In this document: one piece after another, positions 33,640-42,289 of the stretch
Numbering within the stretch: the stretch's first letter is position 1
Layout of the letters: each line of letters starts with the position of its first letter
Assembly (NCBI GenBank): GCA_016342415.1
Contig: JAEIOD010000003.1
Location: 248,001 to 312,000, forward strand
DNA: 64,000 nucleotides
Source of the DNA: Clostridiales bacterium
GTDB taxonomy: Bacteria > Bacillota > Clostridia > Peptostreptococcales > Acidaminobacteraceae
Direction: 5' to 3'
Position numbers and translations under genes: made by a program
Notes under the pieces: model-generated
The model's database searches: none
The model's input: only the letters and a program-made list of their open reading frames with translations
Told to the model about the DNA's origin: nothing

Positions 33640-36336
33640 ATGGAAATAATTATATTTATAACAGTCTGCTTTTTACTTTACAAAGCAGTTGATACCAGCA
33701 ACAGAAAAAAATACTTAAGGTCTGAACATGTTCATCAGGACCGAAATAAAATAGAAGTTTTCAATAAAAAACTAAGCTCGCTTTTGATGATGGAGAATTA
33801 TTATATAACCATTGATGATACATCATTTCACGAAGAATACTCTAGTTTGTTTCACAAACTGAAGAAACATAAGATCTTAGACAAAATTGAGTTTTACACA
33901 AACTTTTTTGAAGCTTATGAGCAGTTCCAGCAAACGATCAAACAAAAAAACGAGCAGTTTATTCAATCGGAACTGATTGCTCATAAAAACCTGTTTGATA
34001 ACATAGATGGTAAAGCTCTTGATATCCAACAGAGACGTGCGGTTATTGTAGACAATATCAACAATTTGGTACTGGCAGGGGCGGGAAGTGGTAAAACACT
34101 GACAATAGCGGCAAAAACAAAATACCTTGTAGAAACAAAAAACATCAAACCAGAAGATATTTTACTGATTTCATTTACAAAAAAATCTTCAGAAGAGATG
34201 GCAAAGAGAATTTCAGAAAAACTAAATGTAGACATACAAGTAAAAACTTTTCATAAATTAGGATTGGATCTAATTGTACAAAAGTACAACAAACGTCCGG
34301 AAATTCAATCAAACTTAGGAAATGTCATAGATGAGTATTTTAGTAACACAGTTTACAAGAATAATAAGTACTTATATATGATAATCGAGTTTTTTTCTTA
34401 TTATCTTCAAATACCAAAAGAAATAGGTGACTTCGAGTCATTGGATTCTTATCATGAATATCAAATGAGTTTGGATTATGAAACATTAATGAGTAAAGCT
34501 TCTTTGGCGGGTTACATTGATAAAAATAAAACTGATATGAGAAATGATAAGGTGACGTTTAAAAAAGAACGTGTTAGAAGTTTTGAAGAACTTATAATCG
34601 CAAACTTTCTGTTTTTGAATGGTGTGAAGTATGAGTATGAAAGAGTTTATCCTTATGAATCACCTGATAAAACAAAGAAAAGATATTGTCCTGATTTTTA
34701 TTTGAGTGACTACGATATATACATTGAGCATTTTGGCATCAATGAAGAAGGACTATGCCCCCAGTATTCTCAAGTGGAATCCGAAAAATATCAGCAGGAT
34801 ATGAAATGGAAAAGAACGTTCCATAAAGAGCATAACACCACATTAATTGAAACGTATTCATATATGAATTCCAAGGGGCAATTGATCGATAAACTGGACC
34901 ATTTGTTAAAATCCCATGGTGTTATGTATAAACCAGTTGATAGGAAACAAGTTTTTGAATCTGTTTTTAATGACAAAGAAAATAGATACTTAAATGATTT
35001 TAAGAAACTGATCAGTACGTTTGTTCATTTGTTTAAATCAAGTGGTTATAATAGTCAGGATTTTAAAGTGATTGATAAACTTGCTGATCATGAGGAAAAA
35101 GATTTCTTGAAAATCAGAAGCAAGTTGTTCTTTAGAATTGTAAGACCCATTCATGAGCATTATCAAAACCATTTAACTAAAAATGGGTTTATTGATTTTA
35201 ATGATATGATTAACATCGCGACATATATTGTATCGACTAATGAAGTACCACTTTCTTATAAGTATATTATCATAGACGAGTACCAAGATATTTCACAAAG
35301 CAGATACAAGCTCATTAAAGCCATAAAAGACAAAACAAAGGCTAAATTACTTTGTGTAGGGGATGATTGGCAGTCTATCTACAGATTTGCAGGTAGTGAT
35401 ATTTCTCTGTTTTCTGATTTTGAAAGTTATTATGGACCATATGAGTTAAATAAAATTGAAAAGACCTATAGAAATTCTCAAGAGTTGATCGACATTGCTG
35501 GCAAGTTTGTGATGCAAAATAAAATGCAGTTAAGGAAAAGTCTTAAGTCGGATAAGAACAGAAACAATCCAATTGATATAATAGGACATTCTGGTAATAA
35601 GATTAAAGCTTTGGAGTATACACTTCAGAAAATTGTTGCGGAGTTTGGAATGAAAACGGATATACTCTTGATTGGTAGAAACAATTTTGATGTCAACTTC
35701 TTATCTAACTCAGAAAATTTCCAAATAAAAATGGAGGAGAAGGGTATGATGATTGCTTATCTGAAGTATCCAACACTCAAGATATCCTTTATGTCAGCAC
35801 ATAGATCGAAGGGGATAGAAGCAACCAATGTAATTGTTGTAAATGGCGAAAATGATAAATTAGGATTTCCCAATAAAACCTCGGATGATCCTGTTCTGTC
35901 ATATGTACTCACAAAACTGGATCCTTTTGAGTATGCTGAGGAGCGCAGATTGTTTTATGTGGCACTCACAAGAACGAAGAATAAAACCTATATTTTATCT
36001 ACCAATATGAATGAATCTGTATTTGTTAAAGAATTAATGAGAAAACAACAGATACGGATGAATAAAACCAATCTTGAAAATACAAGCCATGAAAGACTAA
36101 ACTGTCCGAAGTGTTTGGTTGGTATACTCACAGAAAGAAGGGCTGCAAACAGTAAAAAACTGTTTGTAGGTTGTTCTAATTATCCGAACTGTGATTATAC
36201 AGTACCTTCAACTTCAATCTTAACAGAAAATAAGAAATGCAGCTGTGGTGGTTATCTGATTAAAAGAAAAGGACAATATGGTGAATTCTTTGGTTGTTCC
36301 AATTATCCCGTCTGTACCCATAGACTTAAAGCTTAA
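33640..36336 (+). CDS. UvrD-like helicase with inserted nuclease-like domain and zinc ribbons
   Basis: The 898-residue SF1 helicase related to helicase IV begins with a short hydrophobic N-terminus (EIIIFITVCFLLYKAV), then has Walker A AGAGSGKT (146-153), FTKKSSEEM (Ia), Walker B IIIDEYQDIS, GDDWQSIYRFAGSD (III), SAHRSKGIEA (V) and ERRLFYVALTR (VI). Residues about 314-370 carry EELIIANFLFLNGVKYEYER, CPDFYLSDYD and IEHFGI, a pattern like a PD-(D/E)xK nuclease fold inserted in the helicase. The C-terminus has two topoisomerase-type C4 zinc ribbons (CPKC...CSNYPNC and CSCGG...CSNYPVC). It probably acts in DNA repair or in defence. Single-gene unit. Confidence 0.9.
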   Translation: MEIIIFITVCFLLYKAVDTSNRKKYLRSEHVHQDRNKIEVFNKKLSSLLMMENYYITIDDTSFHEEYSSLFHKLKKHKILDKIEFYTNFFEAYEQFQQTIKQKNEQFIQSELIAHKNLFDNIDGKALDIQQRRAVIVDNINNLVLAGAGSGKTLTIAAKTKYLVETKNIKPEDILLISFTKKSSEEMAKRISEKLNVDIQVKTFHKLGLDLIVQKYNKRPEIQSNLGNVIDEYFSNTVYKNNKYLYMIIEFFSYYLQIPKEIGDFESLDSYHEYQMSLDYETLMSKASLAGYIDKNKTDMRNDKVTFKKERVRSFEELIIANFLFLNGVKYEYERVYPYESPDKTKKRYCPDFYLSDYDIYIEHFGINEEGLCPQYSQVESEKYQQDMKWKRTFHKEHNTTLIETYSYMNSKGQLIDKLDHLLKSHGVMYKPVDRKQVFESVFNDKENRYLNDFKKLISTFVHLFKSSGYNSQDFKVIDKLADHEEKDFLKIRSKLFFRIVRPIHEHYQNHLTKNGFIDFNDMINIATYIVSTNEVPLSYKYIIIDEYQDISQSRYKLIKAIKDKTKAKLLCVGDDWQSIYRFAGSDISLFSDFESYYGPYELNKIEKTYRNSQELIDIAGKFVMQNKMQLRKSLKSDKNRNNPIDIIGHSGNKIKALEYTLQKIVAEFGMKTDILLIGRNNFDVNFLSNSENFQIKMEEKGMMIAYLKYPTLKISFMSAHRSKGIEATNVIVVNGENDKLGFPNKTSDDPVLSYVLTKLDPFEYAEERRLFYVALTRTKNKTYILSTNMNESVFVKELMRKQQIRMNKTNLENTSHERLNCPKCLVGILTERRAANSKKLFVGCSNYPNCDYTVPSTSILTENKKCSCGGYLIKRKGQYGEFFGCSNYPVCTHRLKA

Positions 36337-36369
36337 GGTTGATAGAACGAAAAAATATAAGTATTAGAA

Positions 36370-36393
36370 GACCATTTTCGGATGGTTTTTTTG
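36370..36393 (+). terminator. Terminator after helicase gene
   Basis: ACCAT-TTTCGG-ATGGT followed by a T run. Confidence 0.75.
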
Positions 36394-36474
36394 TTTTAGA
36401 ATTTAAATGAATTTCTGAAACAGTGGTGGTAAGTTAAGAAACATAGAGTTATACTAAAATAGTAGATTAGTAAA

Positions 36475-37020
36475 GTGAAACAGGCAAATACAATTGAGGA
36501 AGTTATGAAGACAATTAAAGATATTGCGACGCAACTGTTAGATGAACGTGTTAAGCTTTATGTGAAGTATGATACCAAAACAGCAAAACAATACTATTTT
36601 ATGTGTATATTTAATGAAGATCTTGATTTTGGCATCAACTTGATGAATGAGGATATTGAAATAGTAATTAAGACGTTAAAAGAGACAGATGATTATATCC
36701 TGAATCGTATCAAAGAGGTTATAAGTGATAAGCTGGGGTATTTTGAAGACATCTTTTTCATCTACTTCTTTCTATTTCATGAAGAAGCACATTGGTTGGA
36801 GTTCTTAGAGTCATGCATGAATTCAAAGGATTATTGTAATAGCATTAAGTTAAATGACTATAATGGCGAATTGGCTAAACTTAGTGAAGAGATAAAAAAC
36901 AATAGTGATAATAAGGCATTAATAGATTCATACAGATGGCGGTATAGGTCAACGCCTTATGAAAAAAGAGCGGATGCTTACGCACTGGAGAAATTGGTGT
37001 TGTATTTAGATAATAAATAA
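36475..37020 (+). CDS. Uncharacterised HExxH protein
   Basis: I do not recognise the family of this 181-residue protein. It contains FHEEAH (H102, E103, H106), a candidate zinc-metallopeptidase HExxH, and 57 residues later EKRADAYALE with E163 as possible third ligand, as in the ImmA/gluzincin-like pattern. The frame opens at GTG 36475 without a clear ribosome site. ATG 36505 with GAGGA close by is an alternative that keeps all motifs. It is followed after 11 bp by the VOC gene, probably in one operon. Confidence 0.6.
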   Translation: MKQANTIEEVMKTIKDIATQLLDERVKLYVKYDTKTAKQYYFMCIFNEDLDFGINLMNEDIEIVIKTLKETDDYILNRIKEVISDKLGYFEDIFFIYFFLFHEEAHWLEFLESCMNSKDYCNSIKLNDYNGELAKLSEEIKNNSDNKALIDSYRWRYRSTPYEKRADAYALEKLVLYLDNK

Positions 37021-37031
37021 AGGAGCGTTAA

Positions 37032-37397
37032 ATGAAGAATTTATGGACAACGATTATGGTCAAAAACATGGCGGACTCTTTAGCCTTTTACACAGAGGTT
37101 CTTGGATTGGAAATAAGTCATCAAGTTAAAGCAGGTCCAGGTATGGAAATAGTATTTTTAGGATCAGGAGAAACTAAATTTGAGTTGATTTCGAATGAGA
37201 ATGCAAAGGATATTTCTTATACAAATCACGTATCAACAGGATTCGAAGTAGAGTCAGCAGATAATTTTATGAGTCATCTAAAAGACAAAGGCATAGATAT
37301 TTTTGAAGGACCTTTTGAGCCATCGCCTTTTATAAAGTATTTCTTTATTAAAGATCCAAATGGTTATAAAATTCAACTTGTAGAGAATAAAAAATAG
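37032..37397 (+). CDS. Glyoxalase/VOC-superfamily protein
   Basis: The 121-residue vicinal-oxygen-chelate domain has two beta-alpha-beta-beta-beta repeats, starting LWTTIMVKNMADSLAFYTEVLGLE and ending FFIKDPNGYKIQLVE with the typical terminal Glu metal ligand. Members include glyoxalases, dioxygenases and antibiotic-binding proteins; the role here is unknown. AAAGGAG before the ATG. It lies 11 bp behind the HExxH gene and before a bidirectional terminator. Confidence 0.85.
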   Translation: MKNLWTTIMVKNMADSLAFYTEVLGLEISHQVKAGPGMEIVFLGSGETKFELISNENAKDISYTNHVSTGFEVESADNFMSHLKDKGIDIFEGPFEPSPFIKYFFIKDPNGYKIQLVENKK

Positions 37398-37424
37398 TAA
37401 GATTTGAAAACGACTATATGAAAT

Positions 37425-37458
37425 AAAGGACAGTCAGGTTATAGAGACAGTCCTTTTT
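37425..37458. terminator. Bidirectional terminator between VOC and ASCH-like genes
   Basis: AAAGGAC-A-GTC / GAC-A-GTCCTTT stem with T-rich ends in both directions. Confidence 0.7.
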
Positions 37459-37461
37459 ATT

Positions 37462-37920
37462 TTATTTCTTAAATTTAGAGTTGTTATAATTATATGGGAT
37501 ACTGGTTCCTACAACAACGTCTTCAATCTTTTCAATGATCAACCAATCATCCATATTACCTTGATGATCAAATTCCAATGGCTTTATTTCTACAACATCT
37601 GTTATTTCAACTAAACACATACATTTCTTATGCCAACGTTTCTTTTGTTTGTCAGTAAGATTAAGCTTATCCTGATTGTTTTCAAAGATTTCATTTATTT
37701 CTTCTTCAGACAGTTTGACATAGTTTTGAACACTTTTTACAGTAGATACAGCAGATATTAATCCGCTGCCTTTTTTCATCAAATAAAGTTGGTCACCTTC
37801 AAAGACTCTGCTGTGTGGAATCTTTCTGCCTGCAGCTGCCCGTATAATCATGGTTTTTCTACCATCAAGAATCATTTCTAAAACATTTTCTTTGTTATCA
37901 CAATAAACTAAATGAACCAT
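37462..37920 (-). CDS. ASCH/PUA-like domain protein
   Basis: The 152-residue protein starts at ATG 37920 on the minus strand (AGGAG eight bases before; a TTG six bases upstream is too close). MILDGRKTMIIRAAAGRKIPHSRVFEGDQLYLM resembles the ASCH/PUA beta-barrel entry (I..G.KT...R.......GD.L...), followed by a helical insert (SEEEINEIFENNQDKL) and a KPLEF segment. Such domains bind RNA or modified nucleobases. Assignment is by pattern only. Confidence 0.5.
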   Translation of the reverse strand: MVHLVYCDNKENVLEMILDGRKTMIIRAAAGRKIPHSRVFEGDQLYLMKKGSGLISAVSTVKSVQNYVKLSEEEINEIFENNQDKLNLTDKQKKRWHKKCMCLVEITDVVEIKPLEFDHQGNMDDWLIIEKIEDVVVGTSIPYNYNNSKFKK

Positions 37921-38155
37921 TATCAATTCTCCTTTGCATCTAGTGCGTTACTGTTTTCTTATATAAACATTATTAGGCTGTTAAACGCCTGATGATATAT
38001 AATTATACCATATATGGCAATTATCCTGTGAAGGATATCATTAGAAATAATAGGAATTTAATTTATATACAGAGACCAGTATGGTAAAATATAAGAGTGT
38101 TTTAGGAATACAATGTGACAACTACCAGGGGAACAATGACAACTATGGAGGAGCA

Positions 38156-38578
38156 ATGACATTACTGGAATTATATAAGAGTATTTTAAAAACTACAAAA
38201 TGGGAGTCTGTGATATTTGTATTCATCATTGCTCTGGTACTTTCTTTATTTGGTCTTAAATATAATTATATGGAATCTGTTATATACGCAATAGTTCTAA
38301 CATTTGCTACTCAAGCAGGATCCGCTCAAGCCATAGCGAGAAAAGCCATAAAAAAGTCCAAAAATATAGTTTGTGATGAGTTATACTTAGCTTATGATAA
38401 TAGATTCAGGTTTGCAGTTAAAACGTATTTAATCTCTGTAGAGGGTGATATTATATCAAGAATTAATTGCTTGAGAAACAACGATAAAGTAATACTTGAA
38501 GACATCTCCAATTTAGATTTATATGCTAAAGAAATTTTATTAGAGAACATACAGTACACATTATTTAAACTGAAATAA
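38156..38578 (+). CDS. Small membrane protein, unknown
   Basis: The chosen start is ATG 38156 behind GGAGGAG; in-frame ATG 38081 would add 25 low-complexity residues. The 140-residue protein has an amphipathic N-terminus and two hydrophobic helices (WESVIFVFIIALVLSLFGL and MESVIYAIVLTFATQAGSA), then a polar helical C-terminus of about 80 residues. No family recognised. It is first of a same-strand run of four small genes (to 40092) with 40-120 bp gaps. Confidence 0.6.
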   Translation: MTLLELYKSILKTTKWESVIFVFIIALVLSLFGLKYNYMESVIYAIVLTFATQAGSAQAIARKAIKKSKNIVCDELYLAYDNRFRFAVKTYLISVEGDIISRINCLRNNDKVILEDISNLDLYAKEILLENIQYTLFKLK

Positions 38579-38628
38579 AGCAATATAGATTTTATAAAAG
38601 AGTCTTTTTTACTAAAGAAAGTGGGACT

Positions 38629-39015
38629 ATGATTACACAATATGAGTTTAATAAAACGTTATCAGAATTAATGAACGAAGCTGCTGAAAATAGTAATAAC
38701 ACGCTTTCGATGGATGAAAGATGTACAGATATCTATAACAATAGGATTTTAAGAGAACTTTCAAATGAAGATCTAAAGGTTATGATTGATAATGGTATTG
38801 CTTTAGATATCATGGTACCTTTTGCAATAGATATTCTTGAAGAAAACATCATGTCTGAAGGTGGCCAGTACCCTGGAGACTTGTTGCAATCAGTTTCTTC
38901 AATACAAACATTGTACTGGGCACAAAACTTCGATCAAAAAGGACGGTTAAGACAAATTCTTGAAAGTAATATAGAGATGTTGTCTGGCGTTCTTAAACAT
39001 ATTACAGCTCTATAG
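38629..39015 (+). CDS. CdiI-like immunity protein
   Basis: The 128-residue protein has the sequence RELSNEDLKVMIDNGIALDI, then MVPFAIDILEENIMSEGGQY and PGDLLQSV. This matches the conserved pattern of a contact-dependent growth inhibition immunity family (L..L..eDLr.LI.q.igL..LvP.Al..L...P...G..YpGDLL..v). Such proteins neutralise polymorphic toxins, and orphan copies are common. No toxin gene is visible in this window. The start is after AGTGGGAC, a moderate ribosome site. Confidence 0.65.
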   Translation: MITQYEFNKTLSELMNEAAENSNNTLSMDERCTDIYNNRILRELSNEDLKVMIDNGIALDIMVPFAIDILEENIMSEGGQYPGDLLQSVSSIQTLYWAQNFDQKGRLRQILESNIEMLSGVLKHITAL

Positions 39016-39134
39016 ATAAAAAAATGATTATACTTATATAGAAACTTGAGTGAGTAATGGAAAACTCAATTGATCAGCCTAACAGGTTGAATTTTGTTGA
39101 TGGGATGAAGTCGTTGGAAATGAAAGGAGTAGTC

Positions 39135-39581
39135 ATGTTGAAGTTATCAGAGTTAGTTGGAGAAATGGATATGCAAGTTGAAGAGTATATGACCATGGTC
39201 AATATAAAGACAGGCGAAATAGTATCCATTGATTTAGAAGAAGCAAGGGTGTTAGATGACATGGAAGAAGAGGAGTTGTCTAAGGATCAAATGGAACTTT
39301 TAGATATGTACTATGGTGACGGTTATGTTCGGATTCCCTCTAAACATGAGATACATGAGTATCATATGATGAGTGATTTTGTTTATCATATGAATAACGA
39401 TATGATCGGTCAACAATTAAGTCAAGTAATATCTGGACGAGGTGCTTTTAGAAGATTTAAAGATACTGCCATTCAATTAGATGTAATTGACGAGTGGTAT
39501 AAGTTTAGAGATAATGCTTATAAAATAATTGCAGTAGAATTCTGTAAGGATAATAAGCTCGAGTATGTGGATGATATGTAA
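39135..39581 (+). CDS. UPF0158-family protein
   Basis: The 148-residue protein starts at ATG 39135, nine bases after AAAGGAG; an in-frame ATG at 39057 adds a non-conserved 26-residue stretch. Conserved features are KLSELVGEMDMQVEEY, the acidic middle, IPSKHEIHEYHMMSDFV and the tail GRGAFRRFKDTAIQL...WYKFRD...AVEFC, which match UPF0158. The function of this family is unknown; it is often seen among immunity or adaptor-like genes. It overlaps the next gene by 17 bp. Confidence 0.8.
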   Translation: MLKLSELVGEMDMQVEEYMTMVNIKTGEIVSIDLEEARVLDDMEEEELSKDQMELLDMYYGDGYVRIPSKHEIHEYHMMSDFVYHMNNDMIGQQLSQVISGRGAFRRFKDTAIQLDVIDEWYKFRDNAYKIIAVEFCKDNKLEYVDDM

Positions 39582-40092
39582 GGTGTGTCTTCAGGAATTA
39601 CCGGTAGATATGTTTGCTCGGAAGTGGAAAAAACTGAAAATCTGTAGATCCTGTATCCCTTATTACAGTTACGTTCACAAGGAGAAACAACGGATCGATG
39701 ATATGACCCCTAATAATAGAAATATTAGTCAAAAAACAAAAAAAAAGTTAAGAAAGATTATTAGGTCGCATGAGGTGTTAGGTGTTAGAGAACACGCTCA
39801 TATTAGATTGTTGTCAGTAGAAATTGATAAGTTTTGCAGAAGATTACTAGGCACTCAATATGAGTATTTTGAATGCTTTTATTCCGATGATATAGAAAAC
39901 TTAATTGAGGTAAGAAGGTGTATTGAAAAGATATACAAGGTCTTTAAAGTTGGTGATTTTAATGAACTTTTGTTTTATGTGTATCATAGAAATGAAGATG
40001 TTTCAAAATTGACATGCCTATTGTTTGAATATAATGATTCTTGGGAGTTTGACTATAATGACAGCTTTTCAATACCGATCGATAGGCACTAA
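39565..40092 (+). CDS. Zinc-finger protein, unknown
   Basis: The 175-residue protein overlaps the UPF0158 gene by 17 bp. The N-terminus has a CxxC...CxxC pair (CKVCLQELPVDMFARKWKKL, then KICRSC), a treble-clef type zinc finger like those preceding HNH nucleases or found in phage-type proteins, but no HNH motif follows. Residues 60-175 are helical with no recognised motif. ATG 39571 is an equally possible start. The overlap implies joint expression with UPF0158. Confidence 0.6.
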   Translation: MWMICKVCLQELPVDMFARKWKKLKICRSCIPYYSYVHKEKQRIDDMTPNNRNISQKTKKKLRKIIRSHEVLGVREHAHIRLLSVEIDKFCRRLLGTQYEYFECFYSDDIENLIEVRRCIEKIYKVFKVGDFNELLFYVYHRNEDVSKLTCLLFEYNDSWEFDYNDSFSIPIDRH

Positions 40093-40156
40093 ATAGATTC
40101 TATCAAAGACTGTTTACCTGTTCATTAATATTTATTGTATCCTTTGTTATATCTTG

Positions 40157-40191
40157 ATTGTATCGATACAAATATTGGTTATCGATACAAT
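40157..40191. promoter_or_regulatory. Double palindrome TTGTATCGATACAA before ECF gene
   Basis: A perfect 14-bp palindrome TTGTATCGATACAA (40158-40171) is followed 19 bp on by a partial copy. Together they form ATTGTATCGATA-N11-TATCGATACAAT, a 12-bp inverted repeat. It lies 135-170 bp before the ECF gene, a probable operator. The same half-sites occur at 53888. Confidence 0.55.
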
Positions 40192-40326
40192 TATGTTGTT
40201 TTTGATGCCATTATTATATGATTCTATTTACAAATCCCTACACAATTGTTAAATTATTTTTGTTAGATTTTATTTCGAAATGATAAAATTACAGACTAAT
40301 TAAAAGACTATTGGGGGACTATTAAA

Positions 40327-40866
40327 ATGGATCAAGCATCAGTAAACAATTCAAAACAATCGAACAAAACAAAAGACATGGTATTATCAGCGTTATTGAT
40401 TACTTTAGTATTTGTTGCAACAAAATTTATAAATATTAAATTGCCAATTTCAATCAATGGTGGTTTGATTCATGCCGGTAATACAATGTTATTCTTAGCG
40501 GCAATTGTATTCGGTAAAAAGAAAGGTGCAGTAGCAGGCGCATTTGGAATGGGATTATTTGATGTGTTGTCTGGATGGTTGGCATGGGCACCATTTACCT
40601 TTATTGTAAGAGGTGTTATGGGATATATCATTGGTAAAATCTCATGGGCTAACGGTAAAGAAGGTAATAGCATTGTACTGAATATTATCGCTATTGTTGT
40701 TGGTGGTATTTGGATGATGGTCGGTTATTACTTCACTGAAGTCATTCTTTACGGTAACTGGATTACGCCATTTACTTCAATACCTGGTAACATCACTCAA
40801 ATTGTTATTGGTGCTTTGATTGGTTTACCACTTGTAATAGCGTTAAAAAAGACAAAAGTAGTATAA
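40327..40866 (+). CDS. ECF transporter S-component
   Basis: The 179-residue integral membrane protein has about five or six helices and the typical S-component start MVLSALLITLVFVATKFINIKL, then GGLIHAGNTMLFLAAIVFG and GMGLFDVLSGWLAWAPFTFIV. It resembles the riboflavin-type S-component family (ECF-ribofla_trS), which includes predicted transporters for vitamin B6 precursors. It would dock to shared EcfAAT elsewhere in the genome. GGGGG before the ATG. The aminotransferase gene follows after 18 bp, so a pyridoxine-type substrate is a reasonable but unproven guess. Confidence 0.85.
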   Translation: MDQASVNNSKQSNKTKDMVLSALLITLVFVATKFINIKLPISINGGLIHAGNTMLFLAAIVFGKKKGAVAGAFGMGLFDVLSGWLAWAPFTFIVRGVMGYIIGKISWANGKEGNSIVLNIIAIVVGGIWMMVGYYFTEVILYGNWITPFTSIPGNITQIVIGALIGLPLVIALKKTKVV

Positions 40867-40884
40867 GTGACTAAGGAGTAAAAA

Positions 40885-42018
40885 ATGAATGATAAATTAA
40901 TTATGACACCTGGACCAACTTATATTCATGAGGAAGTCAGACAGGCTTTGGCTAAAGAGATAACCAATCCTGATTTGGATAAAAACTTTTATGAGTTTTA
41001 CAAAGAGACATGTGATGCGGTTAAGAAGATACTCAAAACTGAGAATGATGTTTTGATTCTTAGTGGCGAAGGCATTCTCGGATTGGAAGCGGCGTGTGCA
41101 TCTTTAGTAGAACCTGGAGAAAATGTACTGTGTATCGACAATGGTATCTTCGGTCATGGATTTGGTGATTTCCTAAGTATGTATGAAGGTAATGTCACTT
41201 ACTTTGAATCTGATTATAAAAAGGCTTTAGATCTAGATGAAGTAGCAGCATTTTTAGAGAAGAATCATGACTTTAAAGTAGCGACTCTTGTACACTGTGA
41301 GACGCCATCTGGTATTACCAATCCAATTGGTGACATCTGTAGACTTTTAAAATCATATGGCATAATCACTGTTGTAGATTCAGTATCTGCTATTGCAGGA
41401 GAACCGCTTGAAGTGGATGCCTGGGATATCGATATTGTTTTAGGTGGCTCACAAAAGTGTTTATCAGCACCTCCGGGACTTACTTTTTTAAGTGTAAGTA
41501 AAGATGCATGGGATAAGATGTTACACAGAAAAACTCCTATAAGAGGTTACTATTGCAATTTATCCAACTGGAAAACTTGGTATGAAGACAAGTGGTTCCC
41601 TTATACACAACCAATTAGTGATATTTATGGATTTAGAGTTGCGGTAGATAGAGTACTTAAAAAGAACGATTATATAAAAAGACATAAAAAAATGGGAGAA
41701 GCGGTAAGAAAAACACTTCTTGAAGCTGGTATTTCTCTTTATCCTGTAAATGGGTATTCAAATACAGTGACAACCATTGAATTACCTGGAAACGTAACCT
41801 CTACGGAAATCTATGAGACCATGTTAAATGAACATGATATTATGATTGCTGGTGCGTTTGCCTATTTGAAAGACAAAGTGATAAGAATTGGACATATGGG
41901 TGAAAACTGTTATGAGGAAAAGGTATATTTGACTTTAAAAGCTTTAGATAAAACCTTTAGAAAGTACAATGTGAAAATTGAAGGTGAACTGCATAAACAG
42001 TTTGTTTTAAATTATTAA
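40885..42018 (+). CDS. Class V aminotransferase (AGT / pyridoxamine-pyruvate type)
   Basis: The 377-residue PLP enzyme starts MNDKLIMTPGPTYIHEEV, has TVVDSVSAIAGEPLEVDAWD (PLP Asp), the Schiff-base Lys in GGSQKCLSAPPG and a C-terminal RIGHMGENC. This group includes alanine-glyoxylate, serine-glyoxylate and pyridoxamine-pyruvate aminotransferases. Cotranscription with an ECF vitamin S-component favours a role in B6 salvage, but a phosphonate or glyoxylate substrate is possible. AAGGAG precedes the ATG. The operon ends at the hairpin at 42058. Confidence 0.85.
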   Translation: MNDKLIMTPGPTYIHEEVRQALAKEITNPDLDKNFYEFYKETCDAVKKILKTENDVLILSGEGILGLEAACASLVEPGENVLCIDNGIFGHGFGDFLSMYEGNVTYFESDYKKALDLDEVAAFLEKNHDFKVATLVHCETPSGITNPIGDICRLLKSYGIITVVDSVSAIAGEPLEVDAWDIDIVLGGSQKCLSAPPGLTFLSVSKDAWDKMLHRKTPIRGYYCNLSNWKTWYEDKWFPYTQPISDIYGFRVAVDRVLKKNDYIKRHKKMGEAVRKTLLEAGISLYPVNGYSNTVTTIELPGNVTSTEIYETMLNEHDIMIAGAFAYLKDKVIRIGHMGENCYEEKVYLTLKALDKTFRKYNVKIEGELHKQFVLNY

Positions 42019-42057
42019 AGAATACACAGATTAAATATATTAATAATATTAACAGAA

Positions 42058-42086
42058 AAAGAATCGATATTTTGATTCTTTTTTTG
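42058..42086 (+). terminator. Terminator of ECF-aminotransferase operon
   Basis: AAAGAATC / GATTCTTT stem with an 8-base loop, then seven T residues. Confidence 0.85.
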
Positions 42087-42289
42087 TTACAGGCAATTTT
42101 CAGATATTAAAGTTTCATGAATAAAAGGATATATTTCATTAATTAAGTGAATTGATTTAACATATATTGTAATATGATATATGGGGATAATCATGAATAA
42201 AAAAACAGTTCATTTATAGTTTATAAACTTTCTTTCATACCAAAAGTTAGAAGAATCAATTGTACTATAGATATAACTTTGGAGGTTAC

